Positions 27,141 to 38,500 of a stretch of DNA of 64,000 bases are shown here, one piece after another. The translations under genes were made by a program, and so were the position numbers. Below the pieces are notes generated by a model. That model searched no databases. It was not told where the DNA came from and saw only the letters and a list, made by a program, of their open reading frames with translations. Source of the DNA: Bacteroidales bacterium (GTDB lineage Bacteria; Bacteroidota; Bacteroidia; Bacteroidales; VadinHA17); contig PLLO01000014.1 of assembly GCA_003142255.1 (NCBI GenBank), positions 299,228 through 363,227 of the forward strand. The letters run 5' to 3'. The first letter of the stretch is position 1; every line of letters begins with the position of its first letter.

Positions 27141-28385
27141 TTATTGATTTTTTATTTTTTGAACCGCCTGCCTGACTGCGTTAAGCAACAAACCCCTGTC
27201 ACCCATTGTCGGAGCGATGTAACCACCTTCACAATATTCGTTAAAAGCGTAGATTACAGCCAGATTTCCAAAGGAATAATTTGGATTTTCCTTCATCCAT
27301 TTGGCTGCATTCAATATGTGGTCGTACAGTTGCCGTGGGGTACGGTCAGGGGCATAACAGGAACGGTTTCCCCCACTATAGGTCGTTATTTCCCACGGAC
27401 GGCAGTCCCACCCACCAAGAATTACAGGCACATACGGTAAAGAATTATATTTGGAAAAGGCTTCCCAGCATTTTTCATGTTCACTTGTCATTTCTTTGTA
27501 AGGCAGCAGATAGGTTGTAGTATTGCCTTCGGAAACAGGCGAATATCTCCGGTAATTGTATCCCGACAAACCGGATAGTCCCTGTGATTCCCGTTCTTTC
27601 AGCAGGTCGATCCATTCCTGTTCGTTAAAAGCGTCCGGGTTGTAATCAATTTCGCGTGCCGGTCCCGAACCATAAGGATTTTCGCATCCGACCACCATCA
27701 CACCGGGCAGCCCTGCTTCTTTGACACGATTGTCCAGATAATTAATGCATTCCTTTGTTTTGTCTGTACCGCCCAATTCACTGACTAAATGGTAGGCAGA
27801 AAAGAAGAAAATCACCGGTTTGCCATCCACTTTAACCGCTTGTTTGTTTGTCAGATAAGGCATCCACTGATTACAGGCATCCTCCCATTTGTTATAAGGG
27901 ATATACGCACCCTCTTGATTGGCAACTAAAAGACAAAATTGCATTTTACTAGAATTACTCGCCCGTAGGAACGTATCAACTGCACAATCCATCTGTGGCA
28001 TACAATTATAATACCAGTCAAAAGCAAAATATGTCAGACCACCAGCTACAGCGTATTCAATCTGTTGTTCCATGTTTTTCAGGCTTGCGTTAATCCAGCC
28101 CCATACAGGTTTTCGATCGGCAAATTCGCTGTAAAGACGGTCGGTAAGATGAGGACCATCGTATGAAAAACCATACCAGAAATATGCTCCCACACGGAAA
28201 TCAAGTCCTGTAAAATCATGCTGTTCGTTGTCTTTAAAGACTGGCGAATAGCAGATTGTATTCATGACACTTTGAAAATCCGTATCCAGGGTGTGGCCAT
28301 TATTTTGAGATGGATGCGAACACGACAGAAGAAATCCTACTAAAGGTAATAAGATAATGAAATAGCGGTTTGTTTTTAAATTCAT
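27141..28385 (-). CDS. GH99-like (WbsX-type) lipoprotein
   Basis: A 414-residue lipoprotein: hydrophobic segment followed by LVGFLLSCSH, a lipobox. The body has GH99/GH71-like TIM-barrel blocks: YFWYGFSYDG, GGLTYFAFDWYYN, KVDGKPVIFFFS and near the end YAFNEYCEGGYIAPT, the counterpart of the catalytic-end WNEW.EG motif of WbsX-like proteins. GH99-type enzymes cleave alpha-mannosides, but this family is wide and the activity cannot be assigned. It lies between susD (34-base gap) and GH97 (20-base gap), so it belongs to the same transcript. Confidence 0.75.
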   Translation of the reverse strand: MNLKTNRYFIILLPLVGFLLSCSHPSQNNGHTLDTDFQSVMNTICYSPVFKDNEQHDFTGLDFRVGAYFWYGFSYDGPHLTDRLYSEFADRKPVWGWINASLKNMEQQIEYAVAGGLTYFAFDWYYNCMPQMDCAVDTFLRASNSSKMQFCLLVANQEGAYIPYNKWEDACNQWMPYLTNKQAVKVDGKPVIFFFSAYHLVSELGGTDKTKECINYLDNRVKEAGLPGVMVVGCENPYGSGPAREIDYNPDAFNEQEWIDLLKERESQGLSGLSGYNYRRYSPVSEGNTTTYLLPYKEMTSEHEKCWEAFSKYNSLPYVPVILGGWDCRPWEITTYSGGNRSCYAPDRTPRQLYDHILNAAKWMKENPNYSFGNLAVIYAFNEYCEGGYIAPTMGDRGLLLNAVRQAVQKIKNQ

Positions 28386-28419
28386 ATTTACATTATTAAT
28401 ATTATTCTTAAAGAGTCTA

Positions 28420-30621
28420 TTACCAACCAGGATTTTGCCACGATATACCAGTATACCTCTGCATTTTTAATACTTCATCTTGTTTAATAGGATACATCAA
28501 GTATTTATCGGCATTGGTTCCGCGACTCTTAAGTTTGATGCGTTCGTATGTTAAACTGTTGTCCGGATTTTTGGTAATGTGCATACCTGTTACAAAATCA
28601 TCCGTTTGGTTAAGGATTTTCCAACGACGGACATCAAAGAAACGATGTTCTTCGAATGCCAGTTCTACGCGCCGTTCGTTACGGTAACGTTTTTCAAAAT
28701 CATCCTGACTCAATCCGGCTGCTAATGAAGGCATAGAAGCTCTTGCCCTTACTAAATTCACGGCATCACGAGCCGATAATGATGGACCTCCAACGGTAGA
28801 TGGCACCTGTTGGTCTGCGCCATATACATGATAAGCTGCCTCGGCAAAGTTCAGGTACAGTTCGCCCAATCGGAATAATTTCATGTAACCGTCTGCAGCT
28901 ATCGAAGGCCCGGACTGGCTATTATTGAATTTACGCATATAGTAGCCGGTACGAGTATAACGAACGTCTGTCGTTCTGTCCGAGATACCACAGTTACCGC
29001 CAACGAATGTCTCAACTGGCTGATTATTGGTCTGTGTAAACAATTTCTGATTCCTTATAAGTATTTCGTATGTTCCACCACCATCGTCGCCGCCTGTCCA
29101 CATATCGAAACGTATAATATAAATAGGTTTTATTTTAAAATTATTGGTGACATCAATATTTACCTTTGTCCAATCGGAAGCAGCCGGCAAAGAATAATCT
29201 GTTGCACCTACGAGAGCGAAAGAGTTGTCAAGACAAAGCAGCGAAGCTTTCGGGCAAGCTCTGTTATTTTTATATTCGAAAGTAAAGGTTACATTCCCCT
29301 GACTATGATCCATTATATCAATCGTCATAATAATAAACGGGCCGGAAAGAGAGGTCGATGTCAGTTTGACATAATCATCGATTTTCTGGCTGGTTAAGGC
29401 GTTTTGCCAACCGATGTTTATAGTGACCGGATAATTCGTACCACCAAGTGAACGTGGCGCACCATTATAGTAAATGGAAGAATAGAAACGCGGATCACGT
29501 CCTGAATAGGGATTTGCCGGATCATATCCCGATCCGGGATTGATTATTGGGTTCAGATGGTCGGCATCTGAATAGCCCAATATTGGAGGCATTCCATTTG
29601 CCATTTCATAACTATCTACTAATTCCTGAGACGGACAGGCGCCTGCTTTCGTCATGCCTTCTGTTATCGGAGTACCACATAATTTCCAAATATTAGTCTG
29701 GAGATTCGATTCATAAATAGTTTCCTTATCAACAGAACGAGAAGGGTCTGCGCGTTGTATGAAATAATATGCATAAGGATTTTGGGCTATCGACATATCT
29801 ACGGGTACATTATAAAGTTCATAACCATGGATAAGACACTGATCCAATGCCTCCTTGGTAACATCTTTCGTCTTTTCCCAGATGTATTTACTTCCAGGAG
29901 AAAACCATAAAGGACTTGCCGCATATAAAGCCGCCTGTGATTTGACAGCGTAAGCAAAACCTCTTGTGATAACGCCCCGTTCAGTACTACTGACTCTCCA
30001 TCTAAAACCTATGGATGTACTTAAGGGTTCCGGAGTTGCCAAAGCAAGATCACATTCCGAAAGAATATAATCCACACATTCTTCGAAAGTAGCACGCTTG
30101 TCCTTTGAATAATCGTGATCCATTTCAACCAGCGTATCCATTATCGGAACACCTCCATAACGTTTTATTAACTGAAGATAATCATATGCACGCAGGACAT
30201 GTAACGTGGCAATCCAACCTTGTTTTTCTTCTTCGTTCATTTCAAAGGTGGATATTTCAGGGTCCTGGATGTTTTTCAGAAATACACCCACTCTTCTTAT
30301 TTGTTCAAAGAATAAATCATAAGGATCAGAGGAAACCGTCAATGGATTGTACACAGGCGATGTCATATTACTATACCAATTGCGCACCGAACTGTTGATG
30401 CCATCATAAGAATCCTGCGCTTCATCGCAATACGAAGCTAATGGACTATTATCATAGGTAAGACCAATATCCGGCACATTCAAGGTTGAATAAAATGACC
30501 GGGCTCTGGCATAACTGTTGAATACTTCCTCCATCGTGATACGGCCATCATTATAAATATCAAGCTTACTACAAGAAAACAATGTTCCGATAAGACTTAT
30601 TGCTATTAATAATTTTTTCAT
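28420..30621 (-). CDS. SusD-family lipoprotein with internal ~130-residue insertion
   Basis: A 733-residue SusD homologue beginning with a lipoprotein signal (IGTLFSCSKLD) and ending ISWQNPGW. Aligned against the neighbouring SusD (611 residues), the stretch DPRFYSSIYYNG is followed by an extra ~130 residues (about 407-537) before VETFVGGN and YTRTGYYMRKF resume. The insert contains alternating hydrophobic strands, a run IRFDMWTGGDDGGGTYEI and looks like an additional beta-sandwich. It may extend ligand contacts or be a carbohydrate-binding module. It pairs with the SusC encoded 11 bases upstream. Confidence 0.9.
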   Translation of the reverse strand: MKKLLIAISLIGTLFSCSKLDIYNDGRITMEEVFNSYARARSFYSTLNVPDIGLTYDNSPLASYCDEAQDSYDGINSSVRNWYSNMTSPVYNPLTVSSDPYDLFFEQIRRVGVFLKNIQDPEISTFEMNEEEKQGWIATLHVLRAYDYLQLIKRYGGVPIMDTLVEMDHDYSKDKRATFEECVDYILSECDLALATPEPLSTSIGFRWRVSSTERGVITRGFAYAVKSQAALYAASPLWFSPGSKYIWEKTKDVTKEALDQCLIHGYELYNVPVDMSIAQNPYAYYFIQRADPSRSVDKETIYESNLQTNIWKLCGTPITEGMTKAGACPSQELVDSYEMANGMPPILGYSDADHLNPIINPGSGYDPANPYSGRDPRFYSSIYYNGAPRSLGGTNYPVTINIGWQNALTSQKIDDYVKLTSTSLSGPFIIMTIDIMDHSQGNVTFTFEYKNNRACPKASLLCLDNSFALVGATDYSLPAASDWTKVNIDVTNNFKIKPIYIIRFDMWTGGDDGGGTYEILIRNQKLFTQTNNQPVETFVGGNCGISDRTTDVRYTRTGYYMRKFNNSQSGPSIAADGYMKLFRLGELYLNFAEAAYHVYGADQQVPSTVGGPSLSARDAVNLVRARASMPSLAAGLSQDDFEKRYRNERRVELAFEEHRFFDVRRWKILNQTDDFVTGMHITKNPDNSLTYERIKLKSRGTNADKYLMYPIKQDEVLKMQRYTGISWQNPGW

Positions 30622-30632
30622 GTTACTAAATG

Positions 30633-33600
30633 TTAAAATGTAAGATTTACACCGATGTTATATGTACGATAAGGCTGGAACGTATTTTGAACCATCACTT
30701 CCGGATCTATGTACTTCGAAGGCAAGTTATTTATCGAAAACAGATTCTGTGCATTAAGAGTCACCCTGATTTTCCCTGCAGTCACTTTTTTTGCAATGCC
30801 AGATGGCAATGTGTAAGCAATTTCCAGGTTCTTCAGCCGGAGGAACGAACGATCCCATGAGAAAAAGTCATTAGGCTGATCGCTGGTTGACCTGCTTAAA
30901 GACAATGCCGGAAAGGTTATCTTTTCGTTATTAGCATAACGTTCAGGTGTGAAAGCATTCAAATGAATATCGTTGAATACCCCCTGCCCCAAATACTCAT
31001 AAGCCCCAATTGAATTGGCCATGAATGTTGCTTTAGCTATCCCTTCGAATAAAAAACTGAATTCAAGGTTTTTGTACGTAACCCCACTTGAGAAATTATA
31101 ATTGATTCCCGGAAGGGTTGAACCACCAACGGGCGCAAGGTCTTTGTCATTAATAATGTTGTCACCATTCAAATCTTTATAGATAAAATCGCCTACACGG
31201 GGTGTTCCAAATTCGTATTGCAGATGGCTCGATGCTAATTCACTCGCCGTATTAAACATACCCGTACCGTTGCTATAATCAATCAGGTAACCCCATTGCT
31301 GACCCCACATATACCCTTCACTCCGTTTCGGGTATGCGTAATCATCGCCCAATGGCAGTTCATTGATGTTGATAATCTTATTGGTAGTCTGGGAAAATCC
31401 GGCTTCTGCAAAAAAGGATAAATGTTGATTAAACTGCTTGCGATAGGTTGCTGTAATTTCTAATCCGTTGTTTTTCATCTTCCCGTTGTTTAACCGGGCA
31501 TAATTAACCAGAGGAATTCCCTGGTAAATAGGAATAATGCCGGCGCTATTCACCAGCATATTATTATTTTTGCTGATATAATAATCTAAAGAGAGAGTTA
31601 ACTGATTCACAAAGCCTATTTCAACACCATAATTTTGTTTGTAGATTTTTTCGGCAGACAGATTGGGATTCCCTAGTAATCCTTCCGTACCATTGGTGCT
31701 AACATAGTCGACATACAAGAAACGTTCTCCTCCAAACCAGTCGTTTGCACTAATCCCATAAGAAGCACGCAGTTTCATGTAAGTTAATACTTTCTGATCC
31801 TTCAGAAAATTTTCTTTCGACACAATCCATGATGCTGAAACAGCGGGTGTAGCAATGTAACGGTGACCTGGACGGAATTGTTCGGAACCCGAGTAACCCA
31901 GATCGCCTTTGATAAAATACTTATCCTGGAATCCGTACATAGCGGATACGCCTGAATTCTCACGTTTGTAGGGTAATATCTGTACGCCGGATGTAGCATC
32001 TTTTTCCATTTTCTGGTAAGAAATAAAGGCCGTAGTCTCAATACTATGATCGCCAAATCTGCGCTTGTAATTCATGTTGGCCATCAGTTCCATGTTATAT
32101 TGAAACCTTGTATCCCGGTAGTAAGTCAACGGCGTGTTTTCATTGGAGCCATTCTTTGTAAACTCCAACACTGAAAAATCACTACTACGTACATAACGTT
32201 CAAAATCCTGACCGGTGATCGTGTTATTAAGCGAATAGGTCTGATAGGCGATATATCCGCTTGCAGAAAGTCCTTTCGTAAGAAACCCCATATCCAGGTT
32301 CAGTCCTGCGTTCGCCATAATATCAGTCCTTAATAGTCTACTGTATCCTGAACGATTTAAGAGACCGTAAATAGGATAGAACTCTGCATCGGTTGCCACT
32401 ACCTGATTCCCTAATTCAGGATTACTTTCATTGGCGGGTGTCAGCGGGCCATACATCACTGAAGGTTGCGTGATTACTCTGGAATAGATATCATAATTAT
32501 TGTTAGTCGAATTCTGGGTTCGTGTGAGATTTCCGTTTAACTGTATGAAAGCGCCTAAATACTTGTTTAGTTGAATGTCCACATTCGAACGGAATCCGAT
32601 TGCATTGACGTCGGGGGTAGGATCGTATTTCCTATCAGGCTCATCCGTTATTATAAACGGTTTGGTTTGATGTACATAGTGTATATTCGTAAAGTACCTG
32701 ATCTTATCGGAACCGCCGGATATATTTAACCCTGCGCGCTGCATATAGTTAACATCCTTGATGAATGTACTATACCAGTCATTATCCGGATATAACGGAT
32801 CTGTTCCTGAGCGAAAAGCTTCTATTTCCGTTGGAGAGAACTGTGAATATGCACCTAATCCGTCATTTATCCCAGCCTGGTTACGCATTTCGGCAAAATC
32901 GGCGGAATGTACGTGAAGTGGCCTACGGGTCATTTGTTGGACCGATTGATCCAAAAAGACCTCTATTTTCTGCTTACCAGTATATCCCCGTTTGGTAGTA
33001 ATGACAATAACGCCGTTCGAACCTTGCATACCATATAAGGCAACAGCAGAAGCATCTTTCAGAATCGTTATGTCCTCAATTTCTTCCGGCGAAAAATATT
33101 CGAAATTAAGGTATGGCGCAATAACCCCGTCAACAACCGTGATAGGTGCCTGGGCATTGATGGTTGTTGAGCCCCTGATCCACATTTCTGTACCCGAATT
33201 GAACAAATCCTGGCTTGATTCAATCATTGTCATACCCACAAAATGTCCGTTTAATGCTTGTGACAAAGATGATACCGGAGATTTTGCAAGTCCGGCTCCG
33301 CTAACGGATTCAACAGCACCTGAATTGGATTCTTTCGATTGGGTAAAATAACCCAGGTGGAATTTTCCTCCGGTGAGATGCGAATCAAATTCCAAACGTA
33401 TCTCGCCACTGTCGTCCTTTCCAATAACAAGTTTTTGATCCTTATAACCAGGTGACGAAAACAATATGTATCGGCTGCTATCTTTTACAAGAAATTCATA
33501 AGCTCCGTCCGTGCCTGTCAGAAATTCATTTTTTCCGTATTCTGCCGTGACAAGAACATCAGACAGTGGTTCTCCGAATTGGTTGACCACTTTACCTTTG

Positions 33601-33674
33601 ATTTGTGAATTTAGTTGTACACATAGAAAACCTCCACATATACATAGGATTATCTTATATATATTTGAGTTCAT
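30633..33674 (-). CDS. SusC-family TonB-dependent transporter (second of tandem pair)
   Basis: A 1,013-residue SusC without an STN domain. It starts with a signal peptide (IILCICGGFLCVQLNS), a CarboxypepD-like domain (QIKGKVVNQFGEPLSDVLVT), an atypical TonB-box region (LGYFTQSKESNSGAVESVSG, lacking the usual VVVGYG), then the plug (QAPITVVDGVIAP, TILKDASAVALYGMQGSNG) and barrel. Loss of the standard TonB-box wording compared with its neighbour at 35,570 may mean weaker TonB coupling or divergence. It sits 38 bases after a SusD gene and 11 before its own SusD, making a double SusC/D cassette. Confidence 0.95.
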   Translation of the reverse strand: MNSNIYKIILCICGGFLCVQLNSQIKGKVVNQFGEPLSDVLVTAEYGKNEFLTGTDGAYEFLVKDSSRYILFSSPGYKDQKLVIGKDDSGEIRLEFDSHLTGGKFHLGYFTQSKESNSGAVESVSGAGLAKSPVSSLSQALNGHFVGMTMIESSQDLFNSGTEMWIRGSTTINAQAPITVVDGVIAPYLNFEYFSPEEIEDITILKDASAVALYGMQGSNGVIVITTKRGYTGKQKIEVFLDQSVQQMTRRPLHVHSADFAEMRNQAGINDGLGAYSQFSPTEIEAFRSGTDPLYPDNDWYSTFIKDVNYMQRAGLNISGGSDKIRYFTNIHYVHQTKPFIITDEPDRKYDPTPDVNAIGFRSNVDIQLNKYLGAFIQLNGNLTRTQNSTNNNYDIYSRVITQPSVMYGPLTPANESNPELGNQVVATDAEFYPIYGLLNRSGYSRLLRTDIMANAGLNLDMGFLTKGLSASGYIAYQTYSLNNTITGQDFERYVRSSDFSVLEFTKNGSNENTPLTYYRDTRFQYNMELMANMNYKRRFGDHSIETTAFISYQKMEKDATSGVQILPYKRENSGVSAMYGFQDKYFIKGDLGYSGSEQFRPGHRYIATPAVSASWIVSKENFLKDQKVLTYMKLRASYGISANDWFGGERFLYVDYVSTNGTEGLLGNPNLSAEKIYKQNYGVEIGFVNQLTLSLDYYISKNNNMLVNSAGIIPIYQGIPLVNYARLNNGKMKNNGLEITATYRKQFNQHLSFFAEAGFSQTTNKIININELPLGDDYAYPKRSEGYMWGQQWGYLIDYSNGTGMFNTASELASSHLQYEFGTPRVGDFIYKDLNGDNIINDKDLAPVGGSTLPGINYNFSSGVTYKNLEFSFLFEGIAKATFMANSIGAYEYLGQGVFNDIHLNAFTPERYANNEKITFPALSLSRSTSDQPNDFFSWDRSFLRLKNLEIAYTLPSGIAKKVTAGKIRVTLNAQNLFSINNLPSKYIDPEVMVQNTFQPYRTYNIGVNLTF

Positions 33675-33712
33675 GATTTATATTTTTTATGGTTAAAATT
33701 TCTAACGTATAA

Positions 33713-35548
33713 TTACCAACCAGGATTTTGCCAATTTTCACCCGTATCCATCTGCATCCGACTTGCTTCATTTAAAGGAATCGGTAATAGTAAATCCTTG
33801 TTCTGCCAACCACCGCGTGGGCCGTAAGGGATTTCCCGGGTATAAATAAACGAACCGTCTGTCTGTTTTTCAATTTTCATAGCGGTAAGCCATTTGCATG
33901 TTTTGCTTAAATCTCCGGCAGGTTGTTGCCAGCGACGCAAATCAAAATACCTGTTTTCATTCAATGCCAGTTCAACACGGCGCTCATTACGGACACGCAA
34001 AATCAGGTCAGCCTGGGATAATGTTGCCGGTAATGCAGGCATTTTGACGCGTGCTCTCACTTCATTGGCCGCTGCCTGAGCATCGTCTAAATGACCGGCT
34101 TCTGCTGCAGCCTCAGCGTAATCGAGCATCAATTCAGAAAACGTGAATAATTTCCATGTCGGACTTGCATAATTATGTTTAGAACTGGCCCCCGGAGGAA
34201 CTGTTTTACGGTAAAAATATCCGGTTCGGGAGTATTGATAATCCCCCTTCACATAAGAGGTATGATTGCGTCCTCCGACAAAAGCCTCTACCGTCACAGG
34301 TATATCATTATACTCAAAGACACTTCCGTTCATTAAAGCTGTGGCGTACAGGCGCGGGTCACGGTTCAGGTATGGATTAGCAGGGTCGTACTGTTCATTA
34401 TTCAGGTTATAATTTGGACTTAAATGCTGATCATCATTATATGGGTTGGATAAATTCAGAACAGTTTTGCCATTGATTGTTTCAAATGCATCAACTAACT
34501 CCTGTGTAGGACAGGATCCGCATTTATAGGTATCCTGAAAACCTGAACCGATATAACTGACTACAAATGACATCTGATGTCCAGCATGGTTTTTATGTTG
34601 CCAGATGGTTTCCTTATCACGCGGACTGGCAGAATAATCAGCTTCTTCGCAATTAAATTGCTGAAAAGCAGAAGCATCCCCAGTGTCATAGAAGCCAGGA
34701 TTAGTGCAGGTAGTTGACAAAGCATATCCATTGCTCTTTAACTCACTCACAGCATGTTTACATGTCTGGTAAGCTTCTTCCCAATATTCGGAATGGTCCT
34801 CATTAAAAAGCGGACTGGCGGCGAAAAGCATCATCTTAGCTTTGATCGCATAAGCTACTGCTTTAGTTACACGCATTTCATCGCTTGTCACAGTAATACG
34901 CCATGGGAGTTCCTGTGTATTAATAGCGGCATCGCAATCTTCAGCAATAAACTTTGCCACATCATATACAGATTCCCTTTTAAATTGTGAAAAATCAACG
35001 TCCATAGGTAAAGAGGTCTTTATAATCGGCACTTTCCCGTACCATTTGACCAATTCTGAATAGAAAAAAGCCCTCATTACATGTGCTTCTGCTTGCATAC
35101 GTGCCCTGTCACTCTCACTTTTAACTGCTGCCTTTCCAATATTTTCGAGAAATTGTGAACATAACCGGATCTGACTCCAATATCTGGACCAATAATTTGC
35201 AGCCTTGTAAGTATCGCCAACTATATGTACCAGTCCATCTTGCATCGGATGGTAGGAAGCTGAAGTTTGATCGTTATACAACTGTGCAATTAATAAAAAG
35301 GAACGATCATCCGATGACCATGCATCATCACTGGCGTCGACCACTAATCGTTCCCACCAATAATAAGTATAACCTTTCATTGGGATTTCATTGTATAATG
35401 AATTCAGCAAACCTTCTACTTTATCAGGATCTGCCAGAACATCCTTCATGTACATGTTTCCGTCAGGAGATATGTTCAATACATCTTTACATGAATTCAA
35501 CATCCCTGTGATCAGAAAAATTATTATGACAAAAAAATATTTTCTCAT
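33713..35548 (-). CDS. SusD/RagB-family lipoprotein (first of tandem pair)
   Basis: A 611-residue SusD homologue with lipoprotein signal (FLITGMLNSCKD), an ERLVVDASDDAWSSD segment typical of the group, ELALNENRYFDLRRWQ late in the protein and a C-terminal ENWQNPGW. It should act as the lid for the SusC encoded 21 bases upstream. Compared with the second SusD (28,420), it is shorter because it lacks that protein's insertion, and otherwise very similar in layout. Confidence 0.93.
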   Translation of the reverse strand: MRKYFFVIIIFLITGMLNSCKDVLNISPDGNMYMKDVLADPDKVEGLLNSLYNEIPMKGYTYYWWERLVVDASDDAWSSDDRSFLLIAQLYNDQTSASYHPMQDGLVHIVGDTYKAANYWSRYWSQIRLCSQFLENIGKAAVKSESDRARMQAEAHVMRAFFYSELVKWYGKVPIIKTSLPMDVDFSQFKRESVYDVAKFIAEDCDAAINTQELPWRITVTSDEMRVTKAVAYAIKAKMMLFAASPLFNEDHSEYWEEAYQTCKHAVSELKSNGYALSTTCTNPGFYDTGDASAFQQFNCEEADYSASPRDKETIWQHKNHAGHQMSFVVSYIGSGFQDTYKCGSCPTQELVDAFETINGKTVLNLSNPYNDDQHLSPNYNLNNEQYDPANPYLNRDPRLYATALMNGSVFEYNDIPVTVEAFVGGRNHTSYVKGDYQYSRTGYFYRKTVPPGASSKHNYASPTWKLFTFSELMLDYAEAAAEAGHLDDAQAAANEVRARVKMPALPATLSQADLILRVRNERRVELALNENRYFDLRRWQQPAGDLSKTCKWLTAMKIEKQTDGSFIYTREIPYGPRGGWQNKDLLLPIPLNEASRMQMDTGENWQNPGW

Positions 35549-35569
35549 TTTTTCTTAGATTAGGTTAGG

Positions 35570-38500
35570 TTAAAAAACAACATTAAAGCCCATATTCACC
35601 ATTTTAGTGATCGGATATGTACGTGAAGTAATTTGTTCCGGATCAACTGTATTAAATGGATATTTCTTCCATGTCAACAGGTTATTGCCGTTCACATAAA
35701 AACGAGCCTTGCTTATACCAATTCTTTGTGTGAACTTTTGTGGCAAAGTGTATCCTATCTCAACATTTTTTAGTCGCAAAAATGACCTGTCCCATACAAA
35801 GAAGCTGTTTGGTTTGATGCTTGATCCTTCCGATAAGCTTAAAGCAGGATAACTGATTTTTTCCCCGTTTTCATACCGTTCCTTGGTCCATGCCTGTTCG
35901 TGCATATTATTGTAAAACCCTTCAAATCCAAATTCAGTAACTAAAAACTCGGAAAGATAAATACTACTTTTACTGATACCGGTAAACAAGGCAGAAAAAT
36001 CAAAACTCTTATAGCTCAGGTTTCCTGAAAAACTATAAGTCACTCGGGGTATCTGGGTATAACCTATCGGAACCATGTCTTTGGTATCAATGACGCCATC
36101 ATGGTTGGTATCAACATATTTGAAATCTCCAAGACGGGGATTCCCTCCCACATTGTAGGTAGGCAGATTTTGCAGTTCTTCTTCAGTATTGATGTAACCG
36201 TTCCCATTACTGTAATCTATCAGGTAGCCGAATTGCTGACCGATACTGTATCCAGTGATTCTGTATTGGCAGGTGTAATCCTCAGCGAGCTTTGCTTCGT
36301 CTGCATACAGAACTTTATTTTTATTGTAGGCGTAGTTACCTTTAATTGTAAACGTAAGATCTTTATTGATTTGTTTTTGATATGTCAGTTCAAGCTCATA
36401 CCCTCGATTGTCAACTTTCCCCATATTTGCTTTGGGTAATAAATTCAAGTCAACACCCAGTATTTCCGGAACGGTACCTCTGGTAATCAATATTTTATCT
36501 CTCTTCTCAAAAAATGTCTCAAAATCCAGCGAGAAGTTTTTAAATAATTGCAATTCAAATCCGTAATTTTGTTTGGTGGCAACTTCCCATTGCAGCTTTT
36601 CATTTCCTATTTTGCCCTGATATATCCAGTTTCCATAGTCAAGAGAAGGAATCATCCCTCCGCCTGTCTGGTATAAATCACTGTTGTAGAGGAAACGTGC
36701 ACCACCCATTTTGTCGTTGCCTACTTTTCCGTATGAAGCCCGTAACTTCAGGTAAGTTAAAATTGGATTATCCTTAAGGAATGATTCATTACTAACCACC
36801 CAGCCAACGGAAAATGCCGGGAAAAAGCCGAACCTGTTTGCAGGTGCAAACTGTTCGGAGCCGTTGTATCCTAAATTCACTTCAGCCAAGTAGCGGTTGT
36901 CATATCCATAAGCAACACGGCTCACAAGCCCTAACATATTGTATGGTAAATCATAGTTTGCACCCCAATTAGGATTTTGCCAGTTATCCCGCTGAAATAA
37001 AATCATACCGGTAAGTTCGTGTTTGCCGAACTGACGGATATAATTCAATGAATACTGAAGATTCAGAAAATAATAGGCTCCGAAACTTTTTATTAAACTG
37101 AGCGATTGGGTTGCATTACCGATAATTGTAGAGTAGGAAGGCGTATTGCCTTCTGTTCTGGGTACCACAGCCTGATACAAATTCAAATCCTTAAATCCGT
37201 CAATGATGGTTCTGGCTTTGGTATCATAAGAAAGCATAAGTTTTGTACTCAAGCCTTTGGTAATGAAATCAAGCCCCCAATCCAATATTACGGAAGAGTT
37301 AAGTGCCGTAGCGGTCTCCTGATGATATCCCTTATTAATAAAAGACCACATGGATCCGTTTTGATTTGCAAAAGACAACGGTTCGCCAGCCGGCACACCA
37401 TATCCTTCAACTGTCAAAGGTCCGGGATTAGTTGGTGGTGTCCATAGTGTACTTAATATGATATAAGTGGTCATATAGTTACTATCTCCATTAAAATTTG
37501 TGTAACTCTGGGGAGAGTTGATTTTATCCATATAGGAAGATAAATTCAACGATAGTTTAAGGTTTTTGACTATTTGATAATCCAGATTTGTCCGGAAACT
37601 GTAGCGATTCAACCCAAAAGTAGGGTCGTACCCCAATTCATTTTCTGATGCGGTTTTTACATTTCCGGCTTGTTTAATAGCACCCACATTGACGAAATAA
37701 TGTAGTTTGTCTGTACCTCCATTCAGGCTGGCGTCAATACGTGTCTGTGGCGTCCAGTCCCTGAAAAAGTCATGATAAACATCCCTGTCGGGATAAAATA
37801 CCGGATCGATTCCACTTTTGTACATTTGAATCATATAGGGTGTAAAAGGTAGATTGTCTTCACTTATGCCGTCATTACGAGCTGCCTGATTACGCAATTC
37901 TGCAAAATCCCATGAATGTATTCTGTCGATTGTTGCAGTAAACTTTTGCACACTGTAGTCGGCAGAGAGACTCAGTTCGGCTTTACCAGTTTCTCCCCTA
38001 CGCGTAGTGATTAGAATAGCACCATTAGCTCCGCGAACACCAAAAACAGATGTTGCAGAAGCATCCTTCAAAACAGAAACGGATGCTATTTCATTGGAAT
38101 TTAACATGCCTATATCACTACGCGGCACCCCATCTATCAGGATCAAAGGATCTGATCCGTTCATCGTTCCAACTCCACGCAAATACATATTGTAAGTATC
38201 TTCACCGGGTTTACCAGTTGTTTGTAACAAAGTTAAACCAGGCAAACGACCGACCAACGCATTGGAGAAGTTGGCAACTGCACTTTGCTTTAATTCTTTG
38301 GTTTGCACCGTTGAAATAGCTCCTGTTACGGATACTTTCTTCTGTGAGCCGTAAGCCACTACTACTACTTCATCCAGAGCAGTAGAAGTTTCATGCATCG
38401 TAATGCTGAACGTTCGCTGTTTACCGATAACGATTCTTTGGGTTTCATACCCAATAGAGGAAAAGCGCAGTGCAGAACTCTCTTCAGGGACTAAAAGCGA

